Part shown: positions 32,993 through 43,274 of the stretch, in pieces
Numbering within the stretch: position 1 is the stretch's first letter
How the letters are laid out: every line of letters starts with the position of its first letter
Source of the DNA: Athripsodes cinereus
Lineage: Eukaryota > Arthropoda > Insecta > Trichoptera > Leptoceridae
NCBI GenBank assembly: GCA_947579605.1
Contig: OX388321.1
Coordinates: forward strand, 13,941,614-14,005,613
Direction of reading: 5' to 3'
DNA length: 64,000 nucleotides
The notes under the pieces: generated by a model
Told to the model about the DNA's origin: nothing
Databases searched by the model: none
Seen by the model: the letters and a program-made list of their open reading frames with translations, nothing else
Translations under genes and position numbers: made by a program

Positions 32993-35256
32993 CTTCGTTT
33001 TCAAAATATTTTAGTGAATTTAAAAGATGAGATTTATATTCTTCATTTATGTCAACTTTTTTTAAAAGGATGAAGCTTTCAAAGAAGATATTCCAGTTCG
33101 AAAAAAAATTGTTGTTTTTATTATGATACATATATTCGAATTCCAAAGTAATCTGAAAAACAATATTCCATTATTATTCATCTCAACACGGGCATGACCT
33201 GGTTGTGAAGATGAATGATGAAGAAAATAATTTTTACTAGAGGGACAATAAATTTTAGTTTATAATTGTTATTTTTTATATTAATAATAAATTACCATCC
33301 CATTTATTGTTATTAAACCACCATATATTATATATGAACTGTCAGAAACAAATAAAGAGAAGAATGTAAAGTACAAAAACCTCAAGTGTCATGACTTACC
33401 AAAACATCGCTCCTGGGATCTTCTAGAATGGGCCATTGACTCAAAAATGTTGCCACTGTTTTGTCAGTATGTGTTCTTCGAAGTTGAAATGTTGATTTCC
33501 ACTTTCTTAATACTTCGTCCCATGGATCTCTATTATATTTCAACCATATTAAATCATTATCGTTGTGGAAATCTAAATAATAAAACAAATAATACAAAAT
33601 TTGTATAATATAACAAATAACTTTTGTTTCTTATCTTATATATTCATATTCTTTCTATATTTTACAAAAACCTATTACAATGTACGTCAGAAATTCAAAA
33701 TATAAAATGGTAGATTATTGCTGGAACAATTTCTTCCATCAAACCATTATAAGGATTCTCATTTATCATTTGGATAACTTTTACTTAATTACTACTTATT
33801 ATAGCAAAACACTTAGTTTTGTCTAAATAATTACTAACCATTGATTTCTTCGAGAGAGACGATATTTATTTCTGGATTCGGCAGTCTGATACGGCGACGT
33901 TCGCCAGATCGATACAAGATGTTTCTTACTTTATCGACTAGCTTACCCTTGGCTGGGACGTATTTTCCTCGAATTGATTTTTTAATTGGTCTTGTGAAGT
34001 AAGTCCCAACTGCTTCTTTTGGAAATAGTCCTATGATTTTTGCAGTGATGATTGTATATTCATCATTTGTTATACGGCTGAAACAATAAAATAATCCTTT
34101 AGATGGTTACATGTTTATAAGATAAATATAATATATTTTTAAAGAATATAAAATAAAACAATTAACGACAATCATTTCTGTACAGATATGTAGTTTTCTA
34201 TTGGTGTCTTGTATCAAATTAAATAAATATATCTATGTAAACATACTTATTGACAATGAAAGTAAACAAGTGACGGATAATTATATCCGTCAGCTGGTTT
34301 CTCTTTCGTGTATCTAATTGTCCATTGGTTTTATAAAAATTTAAAATGCTCTTGCCCAACGGAGACGTCTGTAAAAGAGTTTTCAGGTCAAAATCTTGAA
34401 AATCGTTTCGTATTTTAGTTGAAAAGTAGTCATCATCCACTGAATTTACAAACTCCACTTCCTGTATTTCAACCTTTTGTAATTCAGAAGTTGATGCATC
34501 TGAAATTATCTCAGTTGGAGTCTGTAAAACAAATTACAAAATTATTAAATTTTCAAAATAAAAAAACAATTCATCGTTCTTTTCATTTCAAAAAAGATTT
34601 ATTAATTTAAGTACATTTTCCCATTTATGAATATATAAGTAGGTTCATATCTGCATCAAAATAAAGTTCATAAATTATTTCAAATTAATAACATTAAGTA
34701 TATAACCACAATGAAACATTATTAAATTGAAAAATTACTGACTTGAGCTTCTAAAAATTCCTTAATACATTTCTCCAACCGTATTCGTTCTTCTAATACT
34801 GGACACAATTCGGCCAAATATTGAGGACTATCAATTATCTTCGTTAATTGTGTTATATCAATTTTATTGTCTAAAATAATATAATAAAAATAAAATTTAA
34901 GATTGTATGAAAAAAGGAATTATTGTAAAAAATAAATATAAATCATACTAGGGATTGATTGTTTAACTATGATGCAATTTGTCCACACTCACTGAGTAGG
35001 TTTTGTTTAGTTGGAATAAAAAATATCCCTGTTTTTATGTCCAGTAACGACTTTGTATATCTGGGGCAGTTTAAATGTGACATTTGCGATTTTGTCATGA
35101 TTATGTCATAACAGCGCTGGATGTTAAAATGTAAAATGATAAACAATGTTATAGGTACTCACCGATAAATTTTTGTGCTATCTGTTCCGACATTGAAGCT
35201 TTTAAATAAACATAAAACTCTTCGTCACTCGGACTAAACATATTATTATTATCCAT
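32993..35256 (-). CDS. six-exon unnamed gene of element I (SAMD3-like C-terminal region)
   Basis: I assembled it from splice signals on the minus strand: exons 35256-35163, 34870-34743, 34521-34247, 34077-33839, 33572-33400 and 33152-32993. All donors are GT and all acceptors AG, and the phases agree across every junction (94, 128, 275, 239, 173 and 160 nt; about 356 codons). The start is MDNNNMFSPSDEEFYVYLKA. Conserved-looking blocks are SPLGKSILNFYKTNGQLDTR, RITNDEYTIITAKIIGLFPK with AKGKLVDKVRN, and TVATFLSQWPILEDPRSDVL. This layout reminds me of a family in insects, Hydra and fish often labelled SAM-domain-protein-3-like; that is from memory. The last exon was not found. All six exons are free of stops. 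Confidence 0.65.
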
Positions 35257-35765
35257 TCTTCCTTTTACAAAACTTAACTAACACCGAAATAACAGCACTA
35301 AAAAAACGAATATTCAAATACGTATAGGTACTTCTAACGCCACGATTGATCACAATTACTTGATCCTGATAGAACAAAAACTCGAGATTAATAACACGAT
35401 GATTCCCGAAATGTATCCTTAAAAACCGAATAAAGCAATCGTATATGTTCGTACGAAATCGCTAAACATTCTGGGGTTACCCGTTTTCATGGAGGGAATA
35501 CACAAAATTAATTTACACTTGATTCTTCATTTGAGCAGTAGCGGCTCGTGGGAATGGGTGTGGGGGTGCGCGTAATAGGTAAACTAAAATACCAGAAGCC
35601 GTCCCGTGTGACCATACATATTTTTAGCTATCAAATGATGAATTTCATTCAATCGTTTCTATTTTTTTATGACATTAGGATCAGACCTTTAGGAAATATT
35701 AGGAATATCATAAAACATACACGCGAGATTAAAAAGATAACATTAATTAACAATAGATTATATTG

Positions 35766-36311
35766 CTAGAAAACTTCCCATTCCCATTGTACATTAATTA
35801 AAAAAATATGTGATACAAGTAAAAAATAATAGCTATAGTTTCCTACCTTATCACTTATAGAGAAGATCGATCCTCCTATTTTTAATACTTCGGTCACTTC
35901 TTGATTGAAATTGGGTATGGTTTGTAAAAATTGTTTTTCTATGCTGAGAACTGATAATGCATTTAGCCGATCTTGACTCATGGTGCTTCTTAAAAACGAC
36001 TTTATTCTCTTTAATGTAGAAAAGCACCTTTCACTTTCTACAGATGTCATGGGGATGGTACAAATAATTGTCAGTAGTTTCACTGTTTCGGAGAAAGGTT
36101 CTAAAAGGTTAGTTTTGTGGAACAACTCCAAAATTGCAGCTGAACCGGCAGCACTGGTGAAGTCATCTCGTTCATATATAGCACACAGTTCACTTTTTAA
36201 TTTATATTTATCCAGGAAAGGGTAAGTGTTAATGGTTATTGAAAATTCGTCATGAGGAAAATTAGCTCTATAATTTTTAAAATTGTCTGATTCGAATAAA
36301 ACGGATGAGAC
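35766..36311 (-). pseudogene. hAT transposase, C-terminal dimerisation part
   Basis: It continues the interrupted hAT frame directly after element E: VSSVLFESDNFKNYRANFP, then the hallmark hAT C-terminal dimerisation block SVESERCFSTLKRIKSFLRS with MSQDRLNALSVLSIE. The stop is at 35766. hAT transposases act as dimers or larger assemblies through this block. Confidence 0.88.
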
Positions 36312-36523
36312 TAGGGTAAAGCAAGCAAAGAGTACGCACTTAACAAACCTTTAATTTTAATAAATTTTATAAACAACTTACATTCAAACTATAACGACGT
36401 TATTGAACTATGACATTTTTGAAAACAAAATAATATGTTGTAAATGTATAAAAATAATAAAAAACATTAAAAACTAAGCATATAAAAAATGTCTCCCTGT
36501 GCGTACTCTTACCTACTATACTA

Positions 36524-36600
36524 GGAAAGAGTGCGCACGACTATTTCTTCATACAAGGTAAGAGTACGCACGACTATTTCTTCATACAAGGTAAGAGAAC
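36524..36600. repeat. 33-bp tandem repeat in the subterminal region of element E
   Basis: Copies at 36524-36556 and 36557-36589 and a partial third from 36590. Each unit carries one GAGTRCGCACGAC motif, so the expansion multiplies the candidate transposase-binding site. Confidence 0.85.
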
Positions 36601-36609
36601 TTAATAATT

Positions 36610-38346
36610 TCAATTACACACATCACAATTAAAAGCTCCGAAGCCGACGTAATCGGTGCACTCATCGTGCCACCATGCTTCACACCTTGAACATTGAATC
36701 CAATCAACTTCAGGTGGGTCAACATATACCTCCATACAAAGAGGACAACGAATGACATTTTGACTAGCTTGAACATATGAACTATTTGATGATCCTTCAG
36801 CTGTTCGTTTTATTACTTTTTTCATTGTTTTTATTCGTAACTTCTCTGCTTTTTCTTTCTTCTTCTCTTCTTCTTCTTTTTTCTTATCTTCTAATTGTTT
36901 TTTGTAAGGAGAACTCGTGAGTACTTCAGATTTCTTTCTTTTTATATTTAGTTTTCTCTGTAATGTAGTTTTTGGTAGTGGGCGAATTTCAGATGGCTGG
37001 AAACAGGATTTTGACGTCATTTCAATGCTCTCAGTCACCTGTGAGGGGTTTATAATGGAGGGAACCGCCGCATCTTTCTGATTAATGGCATCAATGTTAG
37101 ATGAAATACTTGAAGAAGGTGTCAAAATTTGCGGTTCTGGCAAATTTGTAACTTCTGAAGGAGCAAAGTCGGTATCGTTAAAAATCTGGTCGTTGTAAGG
37201 CCATATTCCACAACATTCAAAAGCTTTTTTAGCTTTATCTATAGATGCCACCTTAGAATATGCAGTTCCAAATAATTGAGCGACCTGAAATTGTGTGATA
37301 GCACGTCCAGGATTAGTGACTTGCCAGTTATCACAGGCTACGGCATATGCTCTTTTCAATGGTACAAAAAAGCCTGTATCCAGACTCTGCAGTCGGTGAC
37401 TGGTATGTGGTGCCAAACTCAAAAGAACTACTCCAGACTCTCGAGCCGTTTCAATTGCATCTAAACTCAAATGTGAAGAATGGTTGTCTAATATTAAAAG
37501 TACCGGTGCTTCTTTAGTTACTTTTACCATCTTAATGAAGTGTTGAAGCCATTCTAAAAACAGCTCACAGTTCATGTATCCTGAATCGGATACTAAAAGT
37601 AATGAATCATCAGGAGCGCCTTGCATTAATTCCAACTTCTTGCGCTTACGTGGGAAAATCAATGCAGGTGGAACAAATAAACCAGAAGCACTCATACAAC
37701 AAACTGCTGTCATAGTTTGGCCTCTTTCAGCGGAGACAATTTTACCCACATTTTTTTTACCTTGTTGTGCATAAATTTTTGGTAATTTATTGGGAACTGT
37801 TTGTAAACCAGTTTCGTCCATGTTAAAAATATGTCTTCCAACGAATTGGTAAGTAGCGATTAAATCTTTCAAATTTTTGAAAAATCTATCCACTTGTACT
37901 CTGTTAAATCCAGAGGCACGCGCTAAGCTCGTTTTTTCAGGCTGTCTGAGACTCAGATTTTGCCTTCGTGCAAACTCTTCTACCCATGTTTTGCTTGCCT
38001 GTTTGGTTTCTTTGTTAAAGCGATGGTTAATTCCATTTTTCTCAGCTAATTCAAATGCAAATCTTCCTAAATCTTTCTTTGTCACTCCATAGAAATAGTT
38101 ATCGAGTTGCCTACAATGTTCAGCCAATGCCTGTTCCATTTCATCAGTAAAAACTTTGTGAAATCTACCTAATGACAATGGGATTGAGCCTGATTTTAAT
38201 CTTTTACGGAGAGTTGCTTCAGGAATGCCATAGGATTTTGCAATAGCTCTTTTGCTTTCCCCCTTCTCTATTCTTTCGTTTATTTCCTTCATATTTTTTT
38301 CATTGAAAAATAATTTTCTCTCTGTTTTTTTCGTGTATTTTCCCAT
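36610..38346 (-). CDS. pogo/Tigger-like transposase with PHD finger (element E)
   Basis: The frame is open from 38418, but I choose Met at 38346 (MGKYTKKTERKLFF) because the 24 residues before it are hydrophobic and unlike relatives; this gives 578 residues. It has a psq helix-turn-helix with ESKRAIAKSYGIPEATLRKR, and a CENP-B-like domain. The DDE triad is at residues 177 (FNMDETGLQ), 287 (LLILDNHSSH) and 323 (LQSLDTGFF), with 35 residues between the last two. A Lys/Glu-rich stretch precedes the PHD finger (CPLC, CSRCEAWWHDEC, CDVC). No stop or shift. It is closest to element B in the window. Confidence 0.92.
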   Translation of the reverse strand: MGKYTKKTERKLFFNEKNMKEINERIEKGESKRAIAKSYGIPEATLRKRLKSGSIPLSLGRFHKVFTDEMEQALAEHCRQLDNYFYGVTKKDLGRFAFELAEKNGINHRFNKETKQASKTWVEEFARRQNLSLRQPEKTSLARASGFNRVQVDRFFKNLKDLIATYQFVGRHIFNMDETGLQTVPNKLPKIYAQQGKKNVGKIVSAERGQTMTAVCCMSASGLFVPPALIFPRKRKKLELMQGAPDDSLLLVSDSGYMNCELFLEWLQHFIKMVKVTKEAPVLLILDNHSSHLSLDAIETARESGVVLLSLAPHTSHRLQSLDTGFFVPLKRAYAVACDNWQVTNPGRAITQFQVAQLFGTAYSKVASIDKAKKAFECCGIWPYNDQIFNDTDFAPSEVTNLPEPQILTPSSSISSNIDAINQKDAAVPSIINPSQVTESIEMTSKSCFQPSEIRPLPKTTLQRKLNIKRKKSEVLTSSPYKKQLEDKKKEEEEKKKEKAEKLRIKTMKKVIKRTAEGSSNSSYVQASQNVIRCPLCMEVYVDPPEVDWIQCSRCEAWWHDECTDYVGFGAFNCDVCN

Positions 38347-38828
38347 TTTCTGCAAAGAGAAAACCATAAGATAAATCAATATAAAATATCTCAAACATGT
38401 AATGCGAAATACTGTCATACAAGCAAAGAGTACGCATGCGTACTCTTTGGGTGCGTACTCTTTGCTATCGGGTCAATTTGATGACATAAATTTTTATTCA
38501 AAAAATAAAACTCAGTATCAAAAAATAAATGCAAGAAAACCAAAGCCTATCATTAAACAAGTAAAAATAATACTCACTGTTATTGTAGCAATCCAACTCT
38601 TGTAGCAAACAAGTTATTTTGACTGATTTTTAGATAAAAACTACAAAAAAACAAAAAAATTATTTTGTACCAAGACGTATTCCGACACGTGCGTAAACAA
38701 GTCGCCTAGTGACAGTTCACATCAAAGACAACTGAATGTGATCCCAGTATTGCCAACATAGAATTTTTTTTCGAATTAAATCACGATGCGTACTCTTAGC
38801 TTGTGCGTACTCTTTGCTTGCTTTACCC

Positions 38829-40414
38829 TAAGTGTCCTGTATACTGGAATCTATTTCTTACTTCCTGAATAATAATATCACAAATTTCTATGCAAATGAC
38901 ATAGTTTTCTGATCTTGCTCGTTTCGTTGGCGGCTCCGAAACTGAATCGATTGAATTTCGGATGTTTTGAATGCATTTTTCAAACTGAGAAACAAAACAT
39001 TTTATTTTATTGGCATCTAGCGATCTTAATTGTAGCTGGTTAAATAATATTTCTGTGTGTTTAAATATACGATTAAAAAAATTGAGCCAGTACATAAAGT
39101 GCTCATCCTTAAGATACCTCAGAAGCATATCTGCTTGATTTATGGTATTTGAATCGTTATCTGTTTCTAAAATCTTCTCCATGCATTCAATTAACAGTTC
39201 AGCATATGTAAATACACAATTGGCAGTTTTGCTGTTAAAATTCCAGCGTGTCTGTGGAGCTGAAGGGATTTTTATCTCAGCCACTTCTTTTAATATTTTC
39301 GTGCGTTTGGACGATCTTGAGAAGAAAACAGGGAATGCCTGGAGGTTTGCGAAAAACTTCTTAAGTACGTTGTATTTTGATGCACATTTCTCAATTATTA
39401 AATTCAATTGGTGTGCGTAGCAATGTACAAAATGTGCAAAGGGGAAGTCCTGTTTTATTTTCGCCTGCACTCCTCCAATTTTACCGCTCATAACAGATGC
39501 GCCATCGTAGCATTGCGCTATTAATTTATTGGACGAAATGTTCAACAACTTTAATTCAGTTGAAATTGCATTGTACAAGCCTTCCGCTGTGTGGGACTCG
39601 GGGATTAAATATTTCCAAAAATGTTCGTATATTTTTCCTCTCCACACATACCTTAAAATTAAAACCAACTGAGTTGTAGTTGATGCGTCTGTAGTTTCGT
39701 CAGCTTGTATAGCAATATAATCACAATCGTCAATTTGTTTTTTTATTTGTCTATGGTAAACTTCTAAAATTGAGTCCAAAAGATCGTTCTGTATGGTCTT
39801 GGATACTCCTTTGAAGACAGTTGCAGATTCCAGGTGTTGTTTTAGAACTATATCTAACTCCTTAATAAAGTCTATCAGCCCTCGAAACACTCCCGGATTC
39901 AACGAATCTGACGTTTCATTGTGTCCACGTAATGCCAATTCGAAGGCCCCACAAAATTTTACACAGTCTATTAATTTTGATAAAATATATCGATTTTGGT
40001 CAACCATTTCATTATGCTTATTATTATGAATTCTGTACGCGCTGTCCAATTGTTGACGAATGTCAAGTGTACCCAAAACGGCCAAATTCATGACATTTTT
40101 CAAATGTATCGACGAAGTATTGTGCTTTTTTATTTTAGCAGATAAATGAATCAAGTCATTTACACCTGTAACTGTCCAACTTGAGTCACCATCATATAGT
40201 AAACACGGAAAACAAAAGAGACGGTTTTACTTTTCACACCCACATAACCATTGAGCTTTGTTGTAAAATTCTGGCTTAAATTTTCTTACAAAATTCTTAT
40301 TTTTTGATTTACAATTCTGATTTATATTTAATAAAGGACGAGGAGGTCCATGTTGTTTTATCAATAAGTTCATTTCAAATGTTTTGTTACTGCTCTTAAT
40401 AAACTCAACGTTAA
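38829..40414 (-). pseudogene. hAT transposase, main part (interrupted at both ends)
   Basis: The original start codon appears to be at 41722-41720: ATG AAT GA, then the mariner, then the frame resumes at 40414 with INVEFIKSSNKTFEMN. A Cys-rich zinc finger follows (WLCGCEK and LFCFPC), split by a TAA at 40227-40229, the only stop. The hAT nuclease core then begins (ADETTDASTTTQ, CYDGASVMSGKIGG). The part ends at YTGHL, where element E is inserted at TA. Segments 41722-41713, 40414-38829 and 36311-35766 add to exactly 714 codons in one frame. It is related to the ZMYM1/DUF4371 type of hAT proteins. Confidence 0.88.
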
Positions 40415-40416
40415 TA

Positions 40417-41712
40417 AAGGGTTTTTCAACAAGGACTTTGTTTTTTAAAACAAAATAAAACAAAAAAATTTGATGAAGATGATTAAAATTTTTATTGAAT
40501 TACAAAGAGAAAAGTTTGGCAATTATGCATGAAAAATGATATCTGACAAATGTCCACCACGAGCACGCTGACAGATGTCGATTCTTTCATCAAAGTTTTT
40601 AATCACTTTTTGGCAAAATGGCGGGACTATTTCGCTAATCACATCACGGATTTTGAGTTTTAAGGCTGCAATCGATTCGATTGGCTCCGTATAGACTCTG
40701 TCCTTAACATAGCCCCACAAAAAATAATCCAGTGGCGTTAAATCACACGATCTGGCTGGCCACTTAACAGCTGAGTTTCGTGAAATCATGCGATCGGGAA
40801 ATTTGGTTTGCAATAAATTGATCGTTTCATTGGCTGTGTGATATGTGGCACCGTCCTGTTGAAACCACATGTCAGTGATATCCACGTCATCAATAATAGG
40901 CCAAAATTGAGTTGTCAACATCTTGCGATAGCGTGATCCATTGACCGTTACCGCATTTCCAGTCTCATCTTCGAAAAAAAACGGCCCAATCACGCCTCCA
41001 GACCACATAGCGCACCATACAGTGACACGCTGAGCATGCAACGGCTTCTCAATAATTGCTCTAGGATTTTCAGAAGCCCAAATGCGGCAATTTTGCTTGT
41101 TGACGTACCCTGACAAGTGAAAATGGGCTTCGTCTGAAAAAATGATTTTTTCAGAAAAACCAGCGGGTTGTTCCTGAATGAATTGAGCGAATCTACGGCG
41201 ATTTGAATGGTCGTTCGGCTTCAATTCCTGCACCAGTTGAACCTTGTAAGGCTTCAAAGCCAAATCCTTACGCAAAATTCGCCATGTGGTGGTTTTGGAT
41301 AACCCCAATTGTCGAGAACGTCGAGGAATTGACAAATTTGGATCTGCTTCAACACTGTGGCTCACGGCTGCGATGTTTTCAGTTGAACGACCCGGTCGTA
41401 CACGCGTTGGTGTTAACACATTTTGTATCGAGCCTGTCGACTCAAATTTAGCGACCAAATTCTTAATAGCGGTCTCAGAAGGACGATTATGTTGTCCGAA
41501 AATATCACGAATTTGACGAAATGTCACTTTAGCAGAACCACCATTTTCATAATGGATTTTAATTATTTTAATGCGATTTTCAAGCGAAATTGAATTCATT
41601 GCAACAATTGCCAATGCATCCACTACGAATACGTCAAAAAATTAAATGTCAAAACTATCATGTTGCTGGTGTTGCCACAATTAAAAAACAAAGTTCTTGT
41701 TGAACAACCCTT
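40417..41712 (-). mobile_element. mariner-like element (DD41D, rosa type), complete
   Basis: The inverted ends AAGGGTTTTTCAACAAGGAC (40417-) and AAGGGTTGTTCAACAAGAAC (inverted, from 41712) continue into ACTTTGTTTTTTAA. TA flanks are at 40415-40416 and 41713-41714. The element is 1,296 bp. Excision with one TA restores ATG AAT GAT ATT AAC at the start of the hAT ORF. Confidence 0.93.
40523..41623 (-). CDS. mariner-like DD41D transposase
   Basis: An uninterrupted ORF of 366 residues; a second Met at residue 9 may be the true start. The paired helix-turn-helix region covers about residues 15-120 (VTFRQIRDIFGQHNRPSE, LSIPRRSRQLGLSKTTTWR). The catalytic Asps are in IIFSDEAHF, WFQQDGATYH and LTPLDYFLWG. 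I count 41 residues between the second and third, which is the spacing of the rosa family described from Lepidoptera and other insects. No lesion is visible, so the copy could be competent. Confidence 0.92.
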   Translation of the reverse strand: MDALAIVAMNSISLENRIKIIKIHYENGGSAKVTFRQIRDIFGQHNRPSETAIKNLVAKFESTGSIQNVLTPTRVRPGRSTENIAAVSHSVEADPNLSIPRRSRQLGLSKTTTWRILRKDLALKPYKVQLVQELKPNDHSNRRRFAQFIQEQPAGFSEKIIFSDEAHFHLSGYVNKQNCRIWASENPRAIIEKPLHAQRVTVWCAMWSGGVIGPFFFEDETGNAVTVNGSRYRKMLTTQFWPIIDDVDITDMWFQQDGATYHTANETINLLQTKFPDRMISRNSAVKWPARSCDLTPLDYFLWGYVKDRVYTEPIESIAALKLKIRDVISEIVPPFCQKVIKNFDERIDICQRARGGHLSDIIFHA

Positions 41713-43274
41713 TATCATTCATCTTAAAAATTAGTATGTGCCTACGTTAAATATCACAAAACATGTATACATATATACGAAAGGCACTTGACTAAAAACG
41801 CTATCAATACAATAAAATTAAGGAAATTATTGTTGAAAATCAAATAATTACTTTTAGGTTAGCACCAATTTAATAAATCCTTTTTACAGAGATAACCGCA
41901 TAACTACTTGAAAATTTGCATTTAAAACACACTTTATATTTACTATTATATACCTATTCACACACAATATTGTCAGTTTAACACAAGAGCAAAAAATATT
42001 GCACAAAGTTCAACAAGCCAGCTAAAAAAATATTCTTTAATTTAAATATCCTCATATAAACAACTAAACTATTTACATATTAATAAATTGTATTATCACT
42101 GCTTTGTTAACACTATGTTGAAAATAATTAGCCTGAATAGGTATATCAAACTTGTGTATAATTAAATATGCTATCAAAATAGTCCAATATAAACAGCCGT
42201 AAATACCAACGACACAATGTAAAAATCGGAACTAAAAGTGAAATATTATTTTGCACGTCACGCAAAATATGCGAGATGCATAATAATAATAATTAAACAC
42301 TTCCGATCTATAACGAAGATGAATTATCGACAGACTTCGGTTGAAGGTTCAGGGTCACACTACTACTTAGACATACCTCTATAGTGTACGTGTACGAGTT
42401 GAACGATTTTGTAAGCAGTGCGGCGCACAAACCTCCCCATACAAACTGTATGGGATGGACAAATTTGACGGTTTTCGCTTGCATCTCTCATTCGTATAGA
42501 AAATATCCTATTTGGGTAGTGCGATATCTGGGTCGCACATCGATCGTAAAAAGTATGGCGTACCGTTTTGAGGTCAGTGCGTTTGCTAAATTAAGGCGCT
42601 GATTGGTTATTAGCATTTTTGTAAATACTTTCAGAAGCATTAGAAGATAAAATTATATTTTATTTGTGATTTTTAGCCAGAATTGTCTGGGGTGCGCTTG
42701 ATCAGTTGAACCAATGAAGTGGCCGCCAATGCATTTGAGAATATATTTTTTTGAATCAACAAAACGTTTTCTTCAATCAAAGTTTTGTATTTTTACTTAA
42801 TCCAAGATATTCGTATTACTCAGAACGAGAAAAAAATTCTTACAGCAAGAAAACAATGTTTATTGAAATGAGAAAAATATTTTTTTCATTGGAGAGAGCT
42901 GATTTACTTAATTCAAGGAAATATTCTTAACACAAGGCAATAGTCTCTTGAATTGTTTGAGAGAGTAAAAATTCTTGGAATGAGATGATAAAATCCATTT
43001 GTTTTTTCAGTGTATTTTTATTTAAAAATTATCACTTTTATTAAAAAAATAACAAAAATTCAACGCGTTAAAACTAACACAACACACACTTGACAAACAG
43101 TTGCGGCCATGAAATAGTGTGCAGCTTCCTGTGCTGCTATTGGTTGAAATTCTCTAAGCGTATTTTGATTCTAACTATTTGTCTCTGAGCGTTTCTTGAT
43201 ACCAGCACACATTTTAATGTTTAATATTTCTAATGTTTGACTGGGTTTTGAAACGAAATAATACTGTTGATAAG

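Larger units (their letters stand above)
36314..38828 (-). mobile_element. Tigger-like DNA transposon E, complete, inside hAT
   Basis: The inverted ends GGGTAAAGCAAGCAAAGAG are at 36314 and, inverted, end at 38828, with TA at 36312-36313 and 38829-38830. Excision with one TA rejoins the hAT reading frame (CAC TTA GTC TCA). Subterminal copies of GAGTACGCA lie at about 36330, 36500-36600, 38428-38465 and 38785-38815. It is 2,515 bp. Confidence 0.93.
35536..42731 (-). mobile_element. hAT element (ZMYM1-like) with 8-bp TSD
   Basis: The ends are CAGTAGCGGCTCGTGGG (35536-) and, inverted, CATTGGCGGCCACTTC (from 42731). Perfect 8-bp duplications CATTTGAG lie at 35528-35535 and 42732-42739. Without its two inserts (Tigger E and mariner) it is about 3.4 kb. 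It is inserted in the right subterminal part of element I. Confidence 0.9.
31416..43012 (-). mobile_element. unnamed DNA element I with CAC ends and TA flanks
   Basis: The left end starts CACAGAAAGAAAAAATATAT and the right end, inverted, starts CACTGAAAAAACAAATGG. TA lies outside both (31414-31415 and 43013-43014). Inside each end lies an array of degenerate ATTCTYAAAACAAG / TTAATTCAAGA motifs. After subtracting the hAT element (35536-42731 plus one TSD), about 4.4 kb remain, with a six-exon gene. No transposase was found. It sits just upstream of the first H exon. The ends are less certain than those of the other elements. Confidence 0.55.
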
